Of a stretch of DNA of 45,908 nucleotides, positions 1 to 10,501 are shown piece after piece; position 1 is the first letter of the stretch; each line of letters opens with the position of its first letter. The position numbers were made by a program, and so were the translations under genes. The stretch is from Acanthaster planci (Eukaryota; Echinodermata; Asteroidea; Valvatida; Acanthasteridae): contig NW_019091384.1 in assembly GCF_001949145.1 (NCBI RefSeq), forward strand, positions 2,019,275-2,065,182, given 5' to 3'. Below the pieces are notes generated by a model. It was given only the letters and a program-made list of their open reading frames with translations. It did not search any database and was not told where the DNA came from.

Positions 1-2
1 GA

Positions 3-850
3 GCAGACAAGCCTCGAGGTATCCAGTGGATTTTTTCCTACCTTGAAGACCTAGATTTCGCAGATGACCTTGCTGTCCTGTCTTCCAAACGAAGTCACTT
101 ACCAGAGAAAACTGACAGGCTGCACAGGTTGGCCTTGCCCTTAACACTTCCAAAACTCAATTCTTGAGCATCAACTCAACATCAGCTGCACCTATCTTAG
201 TAGATGACAAATCACTTGAAACTCTTCAGGAGTTCACCTATCTAGAAATTCTGATAAGCTCTGACAATGCGCCCAGCAGAGACATCAATGTGAGACTTGG
301 GAAAGCCAGAAACACCTTTGCCAATCTTCGGTCCATCTGGAAGTCCAAACAGTGCAGCGTAAGAACCAAGTTAAGACTCTTCATTAGCACCAAAAATCAG
401 TCTTGCTTTATGGTTCAGAATGCTGGAGGGTTATACAGAGTGGCACGGAGAAACTAGACGTCTTCCAAAAGAACTGCCTCAGACGAACATCATATCGGTG
501 TATTCTGGCCGGAGAAAATCTCAAACGCAGAACTGTACAAGACCAAGTGCAACAATGTGAGTGCTGAGATAAAGCACCGACGCTTGAAACGACTGGGGCA
601 TGTTCGTGTACTCAGAATGGACGAGGAGCGTATCCCTAAGGTGGCGCTGAGATGGGCACCACTGGGGAAGAGGAAGCGGGGAAAACCCAGAACAACATGG
701 AGGAAGACGATATATAAAATCAGAACTAAAAGAACTTGGACTAAACATGGGGCGCGGCGCAACATATGTAGCTGAGGACAGGGTCAAATGGAGGCAGAAA
801 GTGTCGGCCTTATGTCCCGGGGATGAGGATGAACACGTTAGTAAGTCGAT
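3..850 (+). mobile_element. Degenerate non-LTR retrotransposon (LINE), 3' part of reverse transcriptase ORF
   Basis: The plus strand encodes the end of a LINE-type reverse transcriptase broken by several frameshifts. Positions 54-68 encode DFADD, the catalytic YADD-like box. Positions 164-400 continue with SINSTSAAPILVDD, a block ending LGKARNTFANL and KLRLF. After a frameshift near 395-400, a fragment reading LLYGSECW follows. Positions 557-740 encode EIKHRRLKRLGHV and PKVALRWAPLGKRKRG, and a last piece reads CPGDEDE near 808-836. This order (catalytic box, thumb, then a basic tail after GHVLRM-type sequence) is typical of widespread marine-invertebrate LINEs. The 5' end lies outside the window. 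At least three frame changes show it is dead. The exact LINE clade was not determined. Confidence 0.85.
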
Positions 851-1007
851 CAGAGGGGTGTGCATCATTAGTCATTGTCCAATATATAATAGATCGAAGT
901 TTAATGTCTTAAGGAACCCCGCCATTAGGAGTCAGATAGTCGAGTTGTATCACACACATTGCTGCTGAGACGAAAGAAAGTTACAGTACCAGTTGTCAAT
1001 CCGAGAT

Positions 1008-1345
1008 CGATTAAATCAGTTTAGCGATTGCTTGATCGATTCTATCAAATGCCTCTGTGAAGTCTATACAACATAAGATAATGATTTGGTTTTACAGCAT
1101 TAAAATATATCGGGTGAGGCATATTAATAAGGCAATGGCTAGTACATAATAATTTCCTGTCACCACACTGGTTTTCATCAAGTATTGGGATATCTTGAAG
1201 GATCCATCTTGCAATGAATGATTCTGCAAAGTTTGAAAAGTGATCGGTTAGTGAAATGAGCCGTAATTTTTCCTTTGATGGGGGCATGGCTGGACTTTGA
1301 GATCGGCAGAACAATCACACGTTTCCATTAATCCGGCAAACATAT
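1008..1345 (-). mobile_element. Second degenerate LINE reverse transcriptase fragment, opposite orientation
   Basis: Read on the minus strand, this stretch encodes pieces of a reverse transcriptase fingers/palm region in shifting frames. They are WKRVIVLPISK near 1335-1300, then KLRLISLTDHFSNFAESF and ARWILQDI, then CGDRKLLCTSHCL. After another frameshift comes IDFTEAFDRIDQ near 1067-1032. The last matches RT motif A (D-F-x-x-AFD), and LRxISLT is the block normally found about 60 residues before it. At least two frameshifts make it a fossil. It lies head to head with the LINE at 3-850 and looks like a different family, since it resembles jockey/CR1-like enzymes. Confidence 0.75.
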
Positions 1346-1350
1346 ATGTT

Positions 1351-2190
1351 GATTACATGAGCGAATGGAGTAGCGAGTTTGACAGAAAATGCACGTGTTA
1401 TGCTTGCGGGAGCCCCGCCAGGCCCTCCGGAGATCTTTTGACGAATCTTCGTCATAATAGTCACATTCTCGCCTCAGCAAACGAAACGACTGAGTTTGTC
1501 TTGATGAGCAACAAGTGCGATAAGACAGACACAAGCTTACACTCCTCGAGATCTGTATATAATCTGCCAATGTTCACGTGAGAATGACCATCGGACGGAT
1601 TGTACACAACGAGAATAAAGTTTCTAATTCTTTGATTCCGTACTTCTACGATTCCTCATAAATCCAACATTTGAAACTAATGCTAGAAACCAATGCTCAA
1701 AAGCTTTCTCCAGTTCCTAATATTATTTACTACCCAAACATTATTTCAAGAAAGGGCTTGTTCGAAAAAGCCTGTAAGAATAGCAAGTCTCGAGAAGATT
1801 CCTACAACTCACAAAAACAGTTTAGTCGTTTCCTGTCCGTTTTACACCAAACAAAATTCCAACCTAAATATTATTACCTCTAAATTCTCAGACAATACAT
1901 GAAACTCCGTGAGATGTGAAATGAAGTTTATGGCTACCCACAGATTTATAGAAATTAGCCAAGACAAATCAGATAACACATACGGGAGCCATGAAAATCT
2001 TGTTAATTTGAAATGAGCTATGATTATGTCTACGATAATGTCCTGATGAGAAATAAGTGATCAATTGCCATTGATCTGGCCTGGAGATTTTTTCGCACAC
2101 TTACTTTGGAACCTTATGTGGTTATAAGAATCCGGTATATGATCTAACACTAGCTCAATGAGCTGGCGTACCAACTCCCTGGTGGCACGT
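1351..2190. other. No gene recognised
   Basis: This AT-rich stretch lies between the LINE remnants and the FReD promoter region. Only short unsupported reading frames are present, and none carries a motif I recognise. Confidence 0.6.
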
Positions 2191-2199
2191 GTGGATGTC

Positions 2200-2350
2200 A
2201 CTTTGCTGTGATTGGTTGGTGTACATGGCATCGTGGAGTGCACTTCACAGCGATTGGTGGACATTACTACACAGTGGTGGATTTTTCACGTCGATTGGTA
2301 GGCCTATACATCAATTGCCACGTGACGGCGAATGCGAATCCGTTTATAGA
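2200..2350 (+). promoter_or_regulatory. Candidate promoter of the FReD gene with phased ATTGG boxes
   Basis: Three inverted CCAAT boxes (GATTGGTNGG) start their ATTGG core at 2211, 2253 and 2294, so they are 42 and 41 bp apart, close to four helical turns. An E-box CACGTG lies at 2319-2324. A TATA-like TTTATAGA lies at 2342-2349, about 105 bp before the start codon at 2454. The order (CCAAT boxes, then E-box, then TATA-like) fits a plus-strand promoter. The transcription start is inferred, not seen. Confidence 0.5.
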
Positions 2351-2453
2351 GTGATACAGAACTCCCTGCATTCCCACGTTCGTTTTTAGAAATTGTCAGA
2401 CACCAAACTTCACAACTATTCTGCTTTGTGAGTCTCTGAACAAATCTTCCAAC

Positions 2454-2640
2454 ATGACGTCGGGCCCGCTGATTGTCCTTCTTGCTTTCCTCGTGTTTGG
2501 GGATTTCACCATCGGTAGGGTCAGTGGTAACTCCAGTGCCACATGTGTCGACTGCCAGAGAGTGAGGAACGTCACACTTCAGTTCGACCAAATAAAGAAA
2601 TCAGTCGATGAGTTTGCTGAAGACCTGCAAAACATGGCCG
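2454..2640 (+). CDS. FReD gene exon 1 (signal peptide and linker)
   Basis: The exon starts at the ATG that opens a signal peptide and ends at CATGGCCG before donor gtgagt at 2641. It is 187 nt and ends in phase 1, completing an Ala codon with exon 2. Confidence 0.88.
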
Positions 2641-4765
2641 GTGAGTTTGGGTTCAATTTTCGAAAACTGTTGGAATTCGTTCTTATTTGTGCTCGTAACT
2701 GGAACAGATCCTCTCTAAATCGTCTTGGTAGTCTGCTCCTTTTGTCACGATTCAAAAGTCTAAACTGAAATAAACTCGCTGGTGGCATACAGAACAAACC
2801 CTTCGTTGAACTGTACGAGCTGAGAGCATAGTGGGTTGTACGTGTCTTTCTCTCCAAGTTCCCAAATTTGTTAATCATTTTGATATTTGTTTTACTTGTT
2901 CTGGTAACTACAGCACCTAAGGACTGTGCTGGTGTGTTTGCAAACGGCATGACTACCAGTGGTGTGTATAAGATTCAACCTGAGGTTGGTGACGGACCGA
3001 TCGATGTGTACTGCGATATGGAGACAGATGGTGGCGGATGGACGGTATGTTATCAGCAATGCGTGCGCTCACTAGCGCCCCTGCCCCAATTCATTCTAAT
3101 TCTGGGATATTTTAAAAAATGATACCGACAAGACTGACACCCTCGACAATTGATTTAATCCACTCATAGCAAGGTTTGCAGCAATATTATCTATTCTGTC
3201 GAAGGGTGGACAGTTCTATTATGATAAGTCCTAATTCCTATCACTGTCGCTTCGTGCAGCACAGACGTTCCTGCTGCTGTCGTTTTTTTTTTCAGTACTG
3301 AGATGTTTCGTGACTATTTCTCCACTTTTTTTCCAGTGCACTTTTCTTAACTGCCAAACTGCTGACTGAAACCATTTTTCTGTCATAGGTGCTCCAGCGG
3401 CGTCAAGACGGCTCAGTTGACTTTGACCGCGACTGGGAGAGCTACCGCCAGGGGTTCGGTGATCTGAACGGTGAGTTCTGGCTTGGCAACGACAACCTGC
3501 ATCGACTCACCACTCAAGGCACGTACCGACTGCGCGTCGATCTCGAGGACTTCGAAGGCAACACTGCATATGCCGAGTATGATACGTTTCGTGTTGCCGA
3601 TGGGAGTGCCAACTACCGGTTGACGGTTGACGACTACTCGGGAACGGCTGGTATGTCAGTCACAATGATATTGAATGTAAATTCTACAGGTATACAAAGG
3701 CTAAATTCCAAAACAACAGTGTGTTGTGGTTTCGCAGTTCATAATTCATTAACTAAGGCAAAAATGAGCCCCCAAAGCGTTAGAAGTTTAAATGATACTG
3801 GTTCGGCAAGTGCTCATGCATATGGATATTGATGCTGTCAAAACCGTCTTCTAACAAATTTAGGTTTGGAGATTCCGGGACACGTCACTGACGAAAATCT
3901 CTGAACAGATATCAGCTTTCCAAGAACTCACTTACTAACAATATACGACCACACAGTACTCCGATATCTTTATCTTCAAAGTTATAAATCAGGCGGTCAC
4001 TTTATACAGTTTCAAGTGTTTATCATGCATGCATTGATAGACAGGCGGACCCTGATACTAATGAATATTCATTAATACAAATATGCACCATTTTATGACA
4101 GATGCCTTCAGTATATATATCTTTATGAACACGGATATGAACGTCCAACATCAGCATTATCAAATTATTTATTCTTTATCGTAACCCTGCTGGTTATAAA
4201 ATGTTTTCCTGCGGGCGAAAAAATATCAATTGTAGAGATATCAGGAACACCCAAGATAAAACACAGTTACGGGGAATTGAAATCGCCGAATCAGGTAGAG
4301 ACAGTAAACCCTATTCGGCTTCATCTGGATTCGAGGTTGGAGTGTGATGGAAATATCACCCAACTCCTCCCCCCTCCAATGAGATTGCTCCCGATTTTGG
4401 ACAAGTGGTAAAAATCCGTTTCTCCATGCATATTTATAGGGGGCCTACAGTGAGTCGGTTTATTATTCTGCCGATTTATTGCAGGTAATTCCCTGGCTAG
4501 ACATGACAACCGGGCTTTTTCTACCAAAGACCGTGACAACGACTTACGTGGATCTGTCAACTGTGCCGAAACGTCCAAGGGCGCTTGGTGGTATAAGAGA
4601 TGCCACCACTCCAACCTGAATGGCATGTACTTCGGTCAGGGGTCCACAGAGATCGGCAAAGGAGTAGTTTGGTTCAAATGGAGAGGGCACGCCTATTCAC
4701 TGAAACGTACTGAGATGAAAATTAAGATCTTCGTAACAAATCCTTTTAAATTGATTTTCTTCTGA
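2454..4765 (+). CDS. Secreted fibrinogen-related domain (FReD) protein, four exons
   Basis: Coding exons 2454-2640, 2914-3044, 3389-3650 and 4485-4765 join in phase and give 286 residues. Residues 1-22 or so form a hydrophobic signal peptide (MTSGPLIVLLAFLVFG). A short linker follows, with two N-glycosylation sequons (NSS, NVT), a CVDC pair that could form interchain disulfides, and a short helical stretch. The fibrinogen C-terminal domain runs from about residue 66 to the end. It has KDCAGVFANG, VYCDMETDGGGWT, LQRRQDGSVDFDRDW, the calcium-site motif DRDND (209-213) and the Cys220/Cys233 pair in NCAETSKGAWWYKRCH. The protein resembles ficolin, tenascin and FREP lectin domains but has no collagen or Ig part. 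FReDs of this sort commonly bind acetylated sugars and act in innate recognition, which is inferred here. It lies tail to tail with TBCEL. Confidence 0.9.
2914..3044 (+). CDS. FReD gene exon 2 (start of fibrinogen domain)
   Basis: Acceptor ctacag ends at 2913. The 131-nt exon encodes KDCAGVFANG through GGGWT, the N-terminal subdomain with its disulfide, then donor gtatgt at 3045. Confidence 0.9.
3389..3650 (+). CDS. FReD gene exon 3 (central fibrinogen domain)
   Basis: Acceptor gtcatag ends at 3388. The 262-nt exon encodes LQRRQDGSVDF through VDDYSGTA, including GEFWLGNDNLHRLT, which is the family's core signature. Donor gtatgt starts at 3651. Confidence 0.92.
4485..4765 (+). CDS. FReD gene exon 4 (ligand/calcium-binding part and stop)
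   Basis: Acceptor attgcag ends at 4484. The exon encodes SLARHDNRAFSTKDRDND, the C-terminal disulfide loop and GVVWFKWRGHAYSLKRTEMK, and ends in TGA at 4763-4765. The last dozen residues, after KIKIF, go beyond the usual family end. Confidence 0.9.
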
Positions 4766-5340
4766 ATTGTTTGGTCTTCGTCAGATTGCTAATGCTCATA
4801 AGAGGAATGCATGTTACATTTCTTCTCTCGCGTCACTAGAAACGCACTCTCACGTCACTCTAAATTCTATATATTGACGTGTACACGCAGCCAGGGCAGC
4901 GTCACGTGATGAATAACAGTTTTTACGATTACCCGGAAAAATCTCTATTAAAAAGGATTGCCCCCCAAAAAGTGATATATGCTAAAGGCCGCCGCTTCAT
5001 ACTAATTAACGCGAATGCGATAGCGACGCGAGTTTGTAGTCACTACACAGTTACAGCGATATCGCTCGGGTTGAAATGTGTTCCACTTACTACGAATTTG
5101 CAATGCGAATGCTTGATCAGGCGTGACAAATTCGCCTTCGATTCTGTTTTTACATGAAGTATGAAGTGGCCGTTACCGTTATTTTGACCCCCTAAGCACT
5201 GAAAAAAATGGAACATGAGACGATTTCCCCTGACAGCTTCACCGGGATCGAATGACAGATCTTGGTATGTCATATCTGGTCCTCACATTTCGGAAGCCCC
5301 GGTTTTTTAGTGGATAAATGCAGCCCTGATACTGACTTTC

Positions 5341-5346
5341 AATAAA
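5341..5346 (+). other. Candidate polyadenylation signal of the FReD gene
   Basis: AATAAA occurs 576 bp after the stop codon. I saw no closer AATAAA on this strand, so it is a reasonable but unproven end of the transcript. Confidence 0.35.
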
Positions 5347-5589
5347 AATATGTTTAATTGCAGTGTATCAACCACAAAGGTAAATATCACAAACGAATAA
5401 GTATGTAAACGACACATAGCCAAGGCTGATCGTAGGCCTATTTGTCGATCTTTCTATGTTCAATTATCAGTATAGTAGCGAATTGTCTAAGCACAGAGAG
5501 GCTTGGTAACAGTCACTGTACAGCACACTGTGAAGTTCAAATTTAATCACTGGAAATGCCGTTGTTATGGTGGTTATTTAGAGTCTACA

Positions 5590-5655
5590 CCCTTTTGTTG
5601 CTTTTTTTTTTGGTTCTTTTTGTTTTTCCTTTTTTTCTTCTTCTTTCTTTTGGTT
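5590..5655. repeat. Polypyrimidine low-complexity tract
   Basis: A nearly pure T/C run with long T stretches, from the tttttttttt after 5600 to ctttcttttgg at about 5652. The reading frame across it is only low-complexity Phe/Leu. Confidence 0.8.
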
Positions 5656-7559
5656 CATAAACACACGTGGGCGATGCCCAACTTCAAATGTCATCATTGA
5701 CCCACATGTCCTGAGCATTATGAGCAGTTATTCATTTGGGTAAAAACTGCAATGGAGGAAGCATATTGCGTGTTTCCTTGGCATGTGTACTGCCAGTCAT
5801 GACTGCCACGAGCCTGTCAGCTAAACTGAAGTGTTCGGATTGAATTAAAAGAGCCTGTCAATGTTTAAATAGCGTATCCCACCAAAGTCTCGATGCGCTT
5901 CACAAGAAACAACAAAACCAATTAATGGAAAAGGTACGTTTTAAGCCTATGTAGGCTAAGCTTGACCTTCAAGGGTTTCGCTTGGCATCCGGTTATCCCA
6001 TCTAGGCAATGCTAACATCTGTTTCCGGAAGTATACGATATTATTTAAAATATGGAGAATAGAGACGATCCCAGAGATGATATCACAGGTTTGTCAAAAA
6101 TGTTAACCGGTATAGCTGAATAAATCAAACAGGTTTCCCGCGCATTCTTTTCTCAATTCTTGTCTCGCTTGTCAGGTGTTACTTATCTATGTTCGTTTTA
6201 CTCCAGGCTTCATTAGCGAATGAGAGATGGTTTGTTTCTCACCGGCAGCACCCGGTGCAAAATGATTTGTGCCACTTGCATCGATGATTCTGGGCAAAAG
6301 GGGACAATAAAATAAAAAACAGGTAATTGCGTAGAAAAAAAAGGAAGGCATTTTTGTGGTTTGAAAGCAATTGGCACGACTGATCCGTGCCAATTGCAAC
6401 AGATGTTGGATTTTGTGAGTTAAAATGAATAAAAGAGTGACTCATGGGTTCATTTACTTCCAGGTATTAAATGACGTGGAACTGCAGGAGTTTTTCAGGA
6501 GAAGTGAGAAGACGATGCAGAGACTACCCCACAAAAAAAATTCAACCCTCTGAAACTAAATGTGGCTTTGATCGGAAGGACAGTATGGATATGCATAGCA
6601 CTTTCCCACCTTTTGTCGCACGATGAAGCGTGCCATATTCAAAATGGGGTCAATATTGGTCATTGGCTCTTATATCCCCGTAGGCTAAATCCTCTTCGAA
6701 GCGCCATTCAAGAGTTCATACCTTCGCGTACGTCGCCGAGACGTGTTCGTTTAGGTGGGATTCTTGTGAACTTTCAATACAAGCGCAGTTTATGTCTTAC
6801 ACAGTTGCTTGCTGCTCCTTTTTTCTTTTCTCCTTAACCCCCCCCCTTTAGCTTCCTACCAACAGGCTTTCCAAATGCTGACATATGCTACAGCTGCAAA
6901 ATGGCAGGCCACTGGACGCAGAGAGTGTTCATCCGCAGTAGACGGTCTCACAAGGGTCAAACCGAGCAGGATCTGCCCACGGCCCCTCCAGTCCATCCAT
7001 TTTGTCCGCCCAATCTCCTTTTTCGAGAGAAACTGAGGGGCGCTTTTTTATGCTAACAAGCCCAGCAGAAATGTTCAGTAGAATTAGTTAACTGATTGAT
7101 TCTACTTTTCGTTCTTTCTGTGTGCGTTCACAATAAGTCCTCACTGTAATCGCTACAGAAGGCGTACACAGGAGCTAGATTCTATCGTCCCTGAACAGTG
7201 AAGCCGTTTCTATCGTCTCTTCGCCTCCGAGGACTCCGAGTCCTTTGGGTGACATATCCTACAGCAGTCAATAATATTTTACTCATAAATAGCCTCGACA
7301 GTTCCCCGATTCAACAACATGCAACGCGACCCAATAGGCCTACCCGCAGCGATTTGATAATTGTCCGCTGCGTAAAAACGGACCGGTACCGCTGTAAACG
7401 AGATAGTTTAAAGGCGCTTTTCCGTGTGTCCGTTTTTGGGTGCGTTGCGTATACGATGCGTTTCACTTTCACACCGCGGGAGCGATTTTCACGGATATCC
7501 GTTTGTCACTTAGTTTAACTCACGCCCACAGCACATGCAATGCATAGAGTTACATGCAT

Positions 7560-7770
7560 TGATCGCCGTTAACGTGGAACCGGAAGTTAACGCGCAACTG
7601 CAGCGATTGTCCAATGGGAGCCTGCAAATCGTGGCGCGTCCACCTTTGTGACGAAGTCACCGACGAACCGGATGGGTATCCGGGATGGGATACTGGAAAG
7701 TGTTGACGCGCATATGAAAGGGCGCCTTAATGCATTCCTTGCCACGCGCGCGCCAAGACCATAATGAGGA
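7560..7770. promoter_or_regulatory. CpG-rich, promoter-like block with no attached gene
   Basis: CpG dinucleotides are dense (for example ttaacgcgcaac, gtggcgcgtcc and cacgcgcgcgcc) within otherwise AT-rich DNA. An ETS-like CCGGAAGT lies near 7580 and a CCAAT box near 7611. No coding exon could be linked to it. Confidence 0.3.
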
Positions 7771-10182
7771 GATTCTTGATTTTCTCAACTACTTGCACCT
7801 GGAATAAACCATAGGCGTAAATCCCGGGAGGGTATATATCCCCTCTACCCACACACACTTTCAGAGGTGGGGGATGGGCTATTGAATCATCCACGTCTCC
7901 ACGTTTTTGTTTTCGCCAAAAAAAATTACAGTGGATTGTTAAAATCTACTGGTTTCCCAACGGTTCTGCATAAATCCGATAACATTTGAGATGTACATCT
8001 TTATCATGGGCCACTTTTGTTATTTTCAAATCTTCCAAAAAAATCACCCCCCCCCACACCTTTCCCCATTCCCAACCAAATTTACAACACATTTTCGCCA
8101 CTGGAATATATACCATAAACGACGGGGGTGTTTGGGAAAATGATAGTAATATTCTTTTAAAAATCCTAAGAAATTTATTGTACATTTCACTTTTTTTAAT
8201 GTCTACTACAACGGCACGAATTATGAATAAATATGTGCCCGGTCGGTCTTAATTAAATGTCCGTTTAAGACCTGCTCAGAATGGACTCGTTATAAACGTC
8301 GTGCCGTATTTAAGAGCAAAAGGCTTCAAACCTGCTTGATAGCGTTCTCAGTAAACTTTCGAAAACAAACTGAAGCTTTTGACTACACTATACAAGAGTA
8401 ATTTATTAAAACTTCTTTATTAAAACCTCCTACACAAAGTCCCTGCATGTGTAAAATTACATACGTCATGATAAAAATAGGAAACAGCGGCAAAGTAAGC
8501 AGCTTTCTACTTCACCTCCATTTTGCACAGTTTCAAATTCTCACTTCCACCTACTGTTTTAATCTCATCGACAAAATTAAATCGGTAGAGACATCAAGTC
8601 TGGCTATAGGAAAACAGTTCATTCAAAATGAAACCTTCAAGGTTCATTTAAATAAGAGTCTTGATCGATCGATTAAAAAAGAATGGTCTTTTGGAACTCT
8701 CTGATTTTCAGAATGCATCTATATGCAGACTTTCTGATATAAACTGCAATATACATATATCCAGAGACAAACTACAGTTGTGACACGAGGCCTCGCTCTT
8801 TTGGTCATAGTGAGCAAATTTAGAAGTTCCAACGTTCTTCAACTCTCGTCTTTGTGTTTGTTCAATCCTTTTTCAACTGTTAGAAAGGGATGCCTTTAAG
8901 TCTTTGTTCACGAATCTCTTTGGTTTGAACCGATTTGTAAACTAACATACCAATGAATAGATCCCAGCTCTAATATGCATCCCTCAGTTTCATTTCTATG
9001 AGAAGACCGGCCACAAAAGAAAGGGTGCACAGGGACAAAAGAGGGTCATCTGAATAGCTCGTAGCTTAAATCCGCCTCGAGCAGAAGCACTAGCTCCCTC
9101 ATCGGTTGAAAAGAACCGCATTGGTCCGGAATGTTCACTTTGTTGGTAGCAACGCATTTCCTTGTCCAACCAAAGGAGCCTCTGTTGCTGTGAAAATATC
9201 ACCCTCTCTCGGTCCAGCTCGAGACCCATAGACGGATCTAACAAGCCCCGCCCAGTACGGTGCAAGTACATGTATATGGACATGTAGGCGCTTCGCACGT
9301 GCTCTTCTCCAATGACACACTGCATGTTCCAGCCGCGCCCAACATACATGCAAGCATGCGTGCATGTTGGACGTAAGGCAAGGCTGTGATTGGTCAGAAT
9401 ACAAGGGGTGGGGCTTAATAGGACAGTCTATTGTTGCACCTGGTTAAGCTGTGATGGACTTGGGAGAGACTTCACGGATTCCACTATAGCACACTGCAGT
9501 GTTACCGGCGAAACACGAACCTGTCTATAATCTTGTTCAAGTCCGTGCGTTTAGCCAGCAAGTCCAGGGCAAATGTAGATACAAACACAGGCAGAAGTCC
9601 AGTTGATAAGCTCTGCAATTCTGCACACAGACCGATTCACACTCAACGCAATGGCAGGCCGATCGTGCATGAAGAAACATCCAAAATACACAGTTGTGCT
9701 GCACATAAACCCCCATTAACAGTAGCAACTAAGATCTGACTACCAATATGGCCGCATATTGCACACGCAAATTGACACAGCGTGCAAAGGGTCAATATAA
9801 CTTAACAATATACTAATTATAAATGCTAAAAATTTTCACAATCATTATATAAATACATTGTATCCTTCTATTAGCACATGAACAGCAAATAAGTAGAAAA
9901 ACACAATTGTAACCCAACCTAACAAAATGAAGCCTACCCCACCAGACCAACTTTTAAACTAAAGGCCTTTCTGCAGTGGAAACCGACAGGAACCTTCCAC
10001 TATTCTCACCAACATACATGGAATGAATATTTTCATGAATTAAGATGCCAAATTGAGTGATACAACAAAACAAAGAGCCTAATTTACTCTTCTTAATGCC
10101 AACTGAAACAAAACTGAAAAGTTTTTTAGAAATGGCCTTAAGACTCATTTTGTGAGATCAGGTCACGACTGTTTACTCCTCG

Positions 10183-10501
10183 TTACTTTCTGTCGATGAT
10201 AAACTCGTCACCATCCTGAATTCTAAGGGCGTACAGCAGTCTTCCGGGATACTGCAGAAGAGTGGGACCGCAGCCTTCAGTATAGGCGCGGTTGAGGTAC
10301 CAGACTCGGAATTTGGACGTGGGCAGTCCGGCAAACTCCTGCAGGGACTGCTTGAGCTGGCCACAGGTCTGCTTGACTGGGATGTCCCACTCCTGGCACT
10401 TGTCCTCGAAGCGCACCAGGCAGTGGACGTGCGTCTTAGGCCGGAGGTCCACGTCTGCCAAGGGGTTAAGGTTTCCATAAGTCGCCACCAGCTCGTGGTA
10501 C
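10183..10501 (-). CDS. TBCEL: TBCEL coding exon 5 (ubiquitin-like domain and stop)
   Basis: It starts after acceptor cttgcag with YHELVATYGNLNPLADVDL, continues through the ubiquitin-like fold (VKQTCGQLKQSLQ, IQDGDEFII) and stops at TAA 10185-10183. Confidence 0.93.

Larger units (their letters stand above)
4766..10182. other. Intergenic region without recognised genes
   Basis: This is the space between the FReD gene and the end of TBCEL. It holds a T-rich low-complexity run (about 5590-5655), a CpG-rich block (about 7560-7770) and AT-rich DNA. All open frames are short and show no recognisable domain. The 3' untranslated regions of both flanking genes probably extend into it. Confidence 0.6.

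Noticed and set aside
5503-5700. Phe-rich frame over the T-rich run
   Set aside because: It is only the translation of a low-complexity polypyrimidine tract.
7198-7518. 106-residue plus-strand frame
   Set aside because: It is arginine-rich and open mainly because the DNA is CpG-rich. No domain was recognised and no splice partners were seen.
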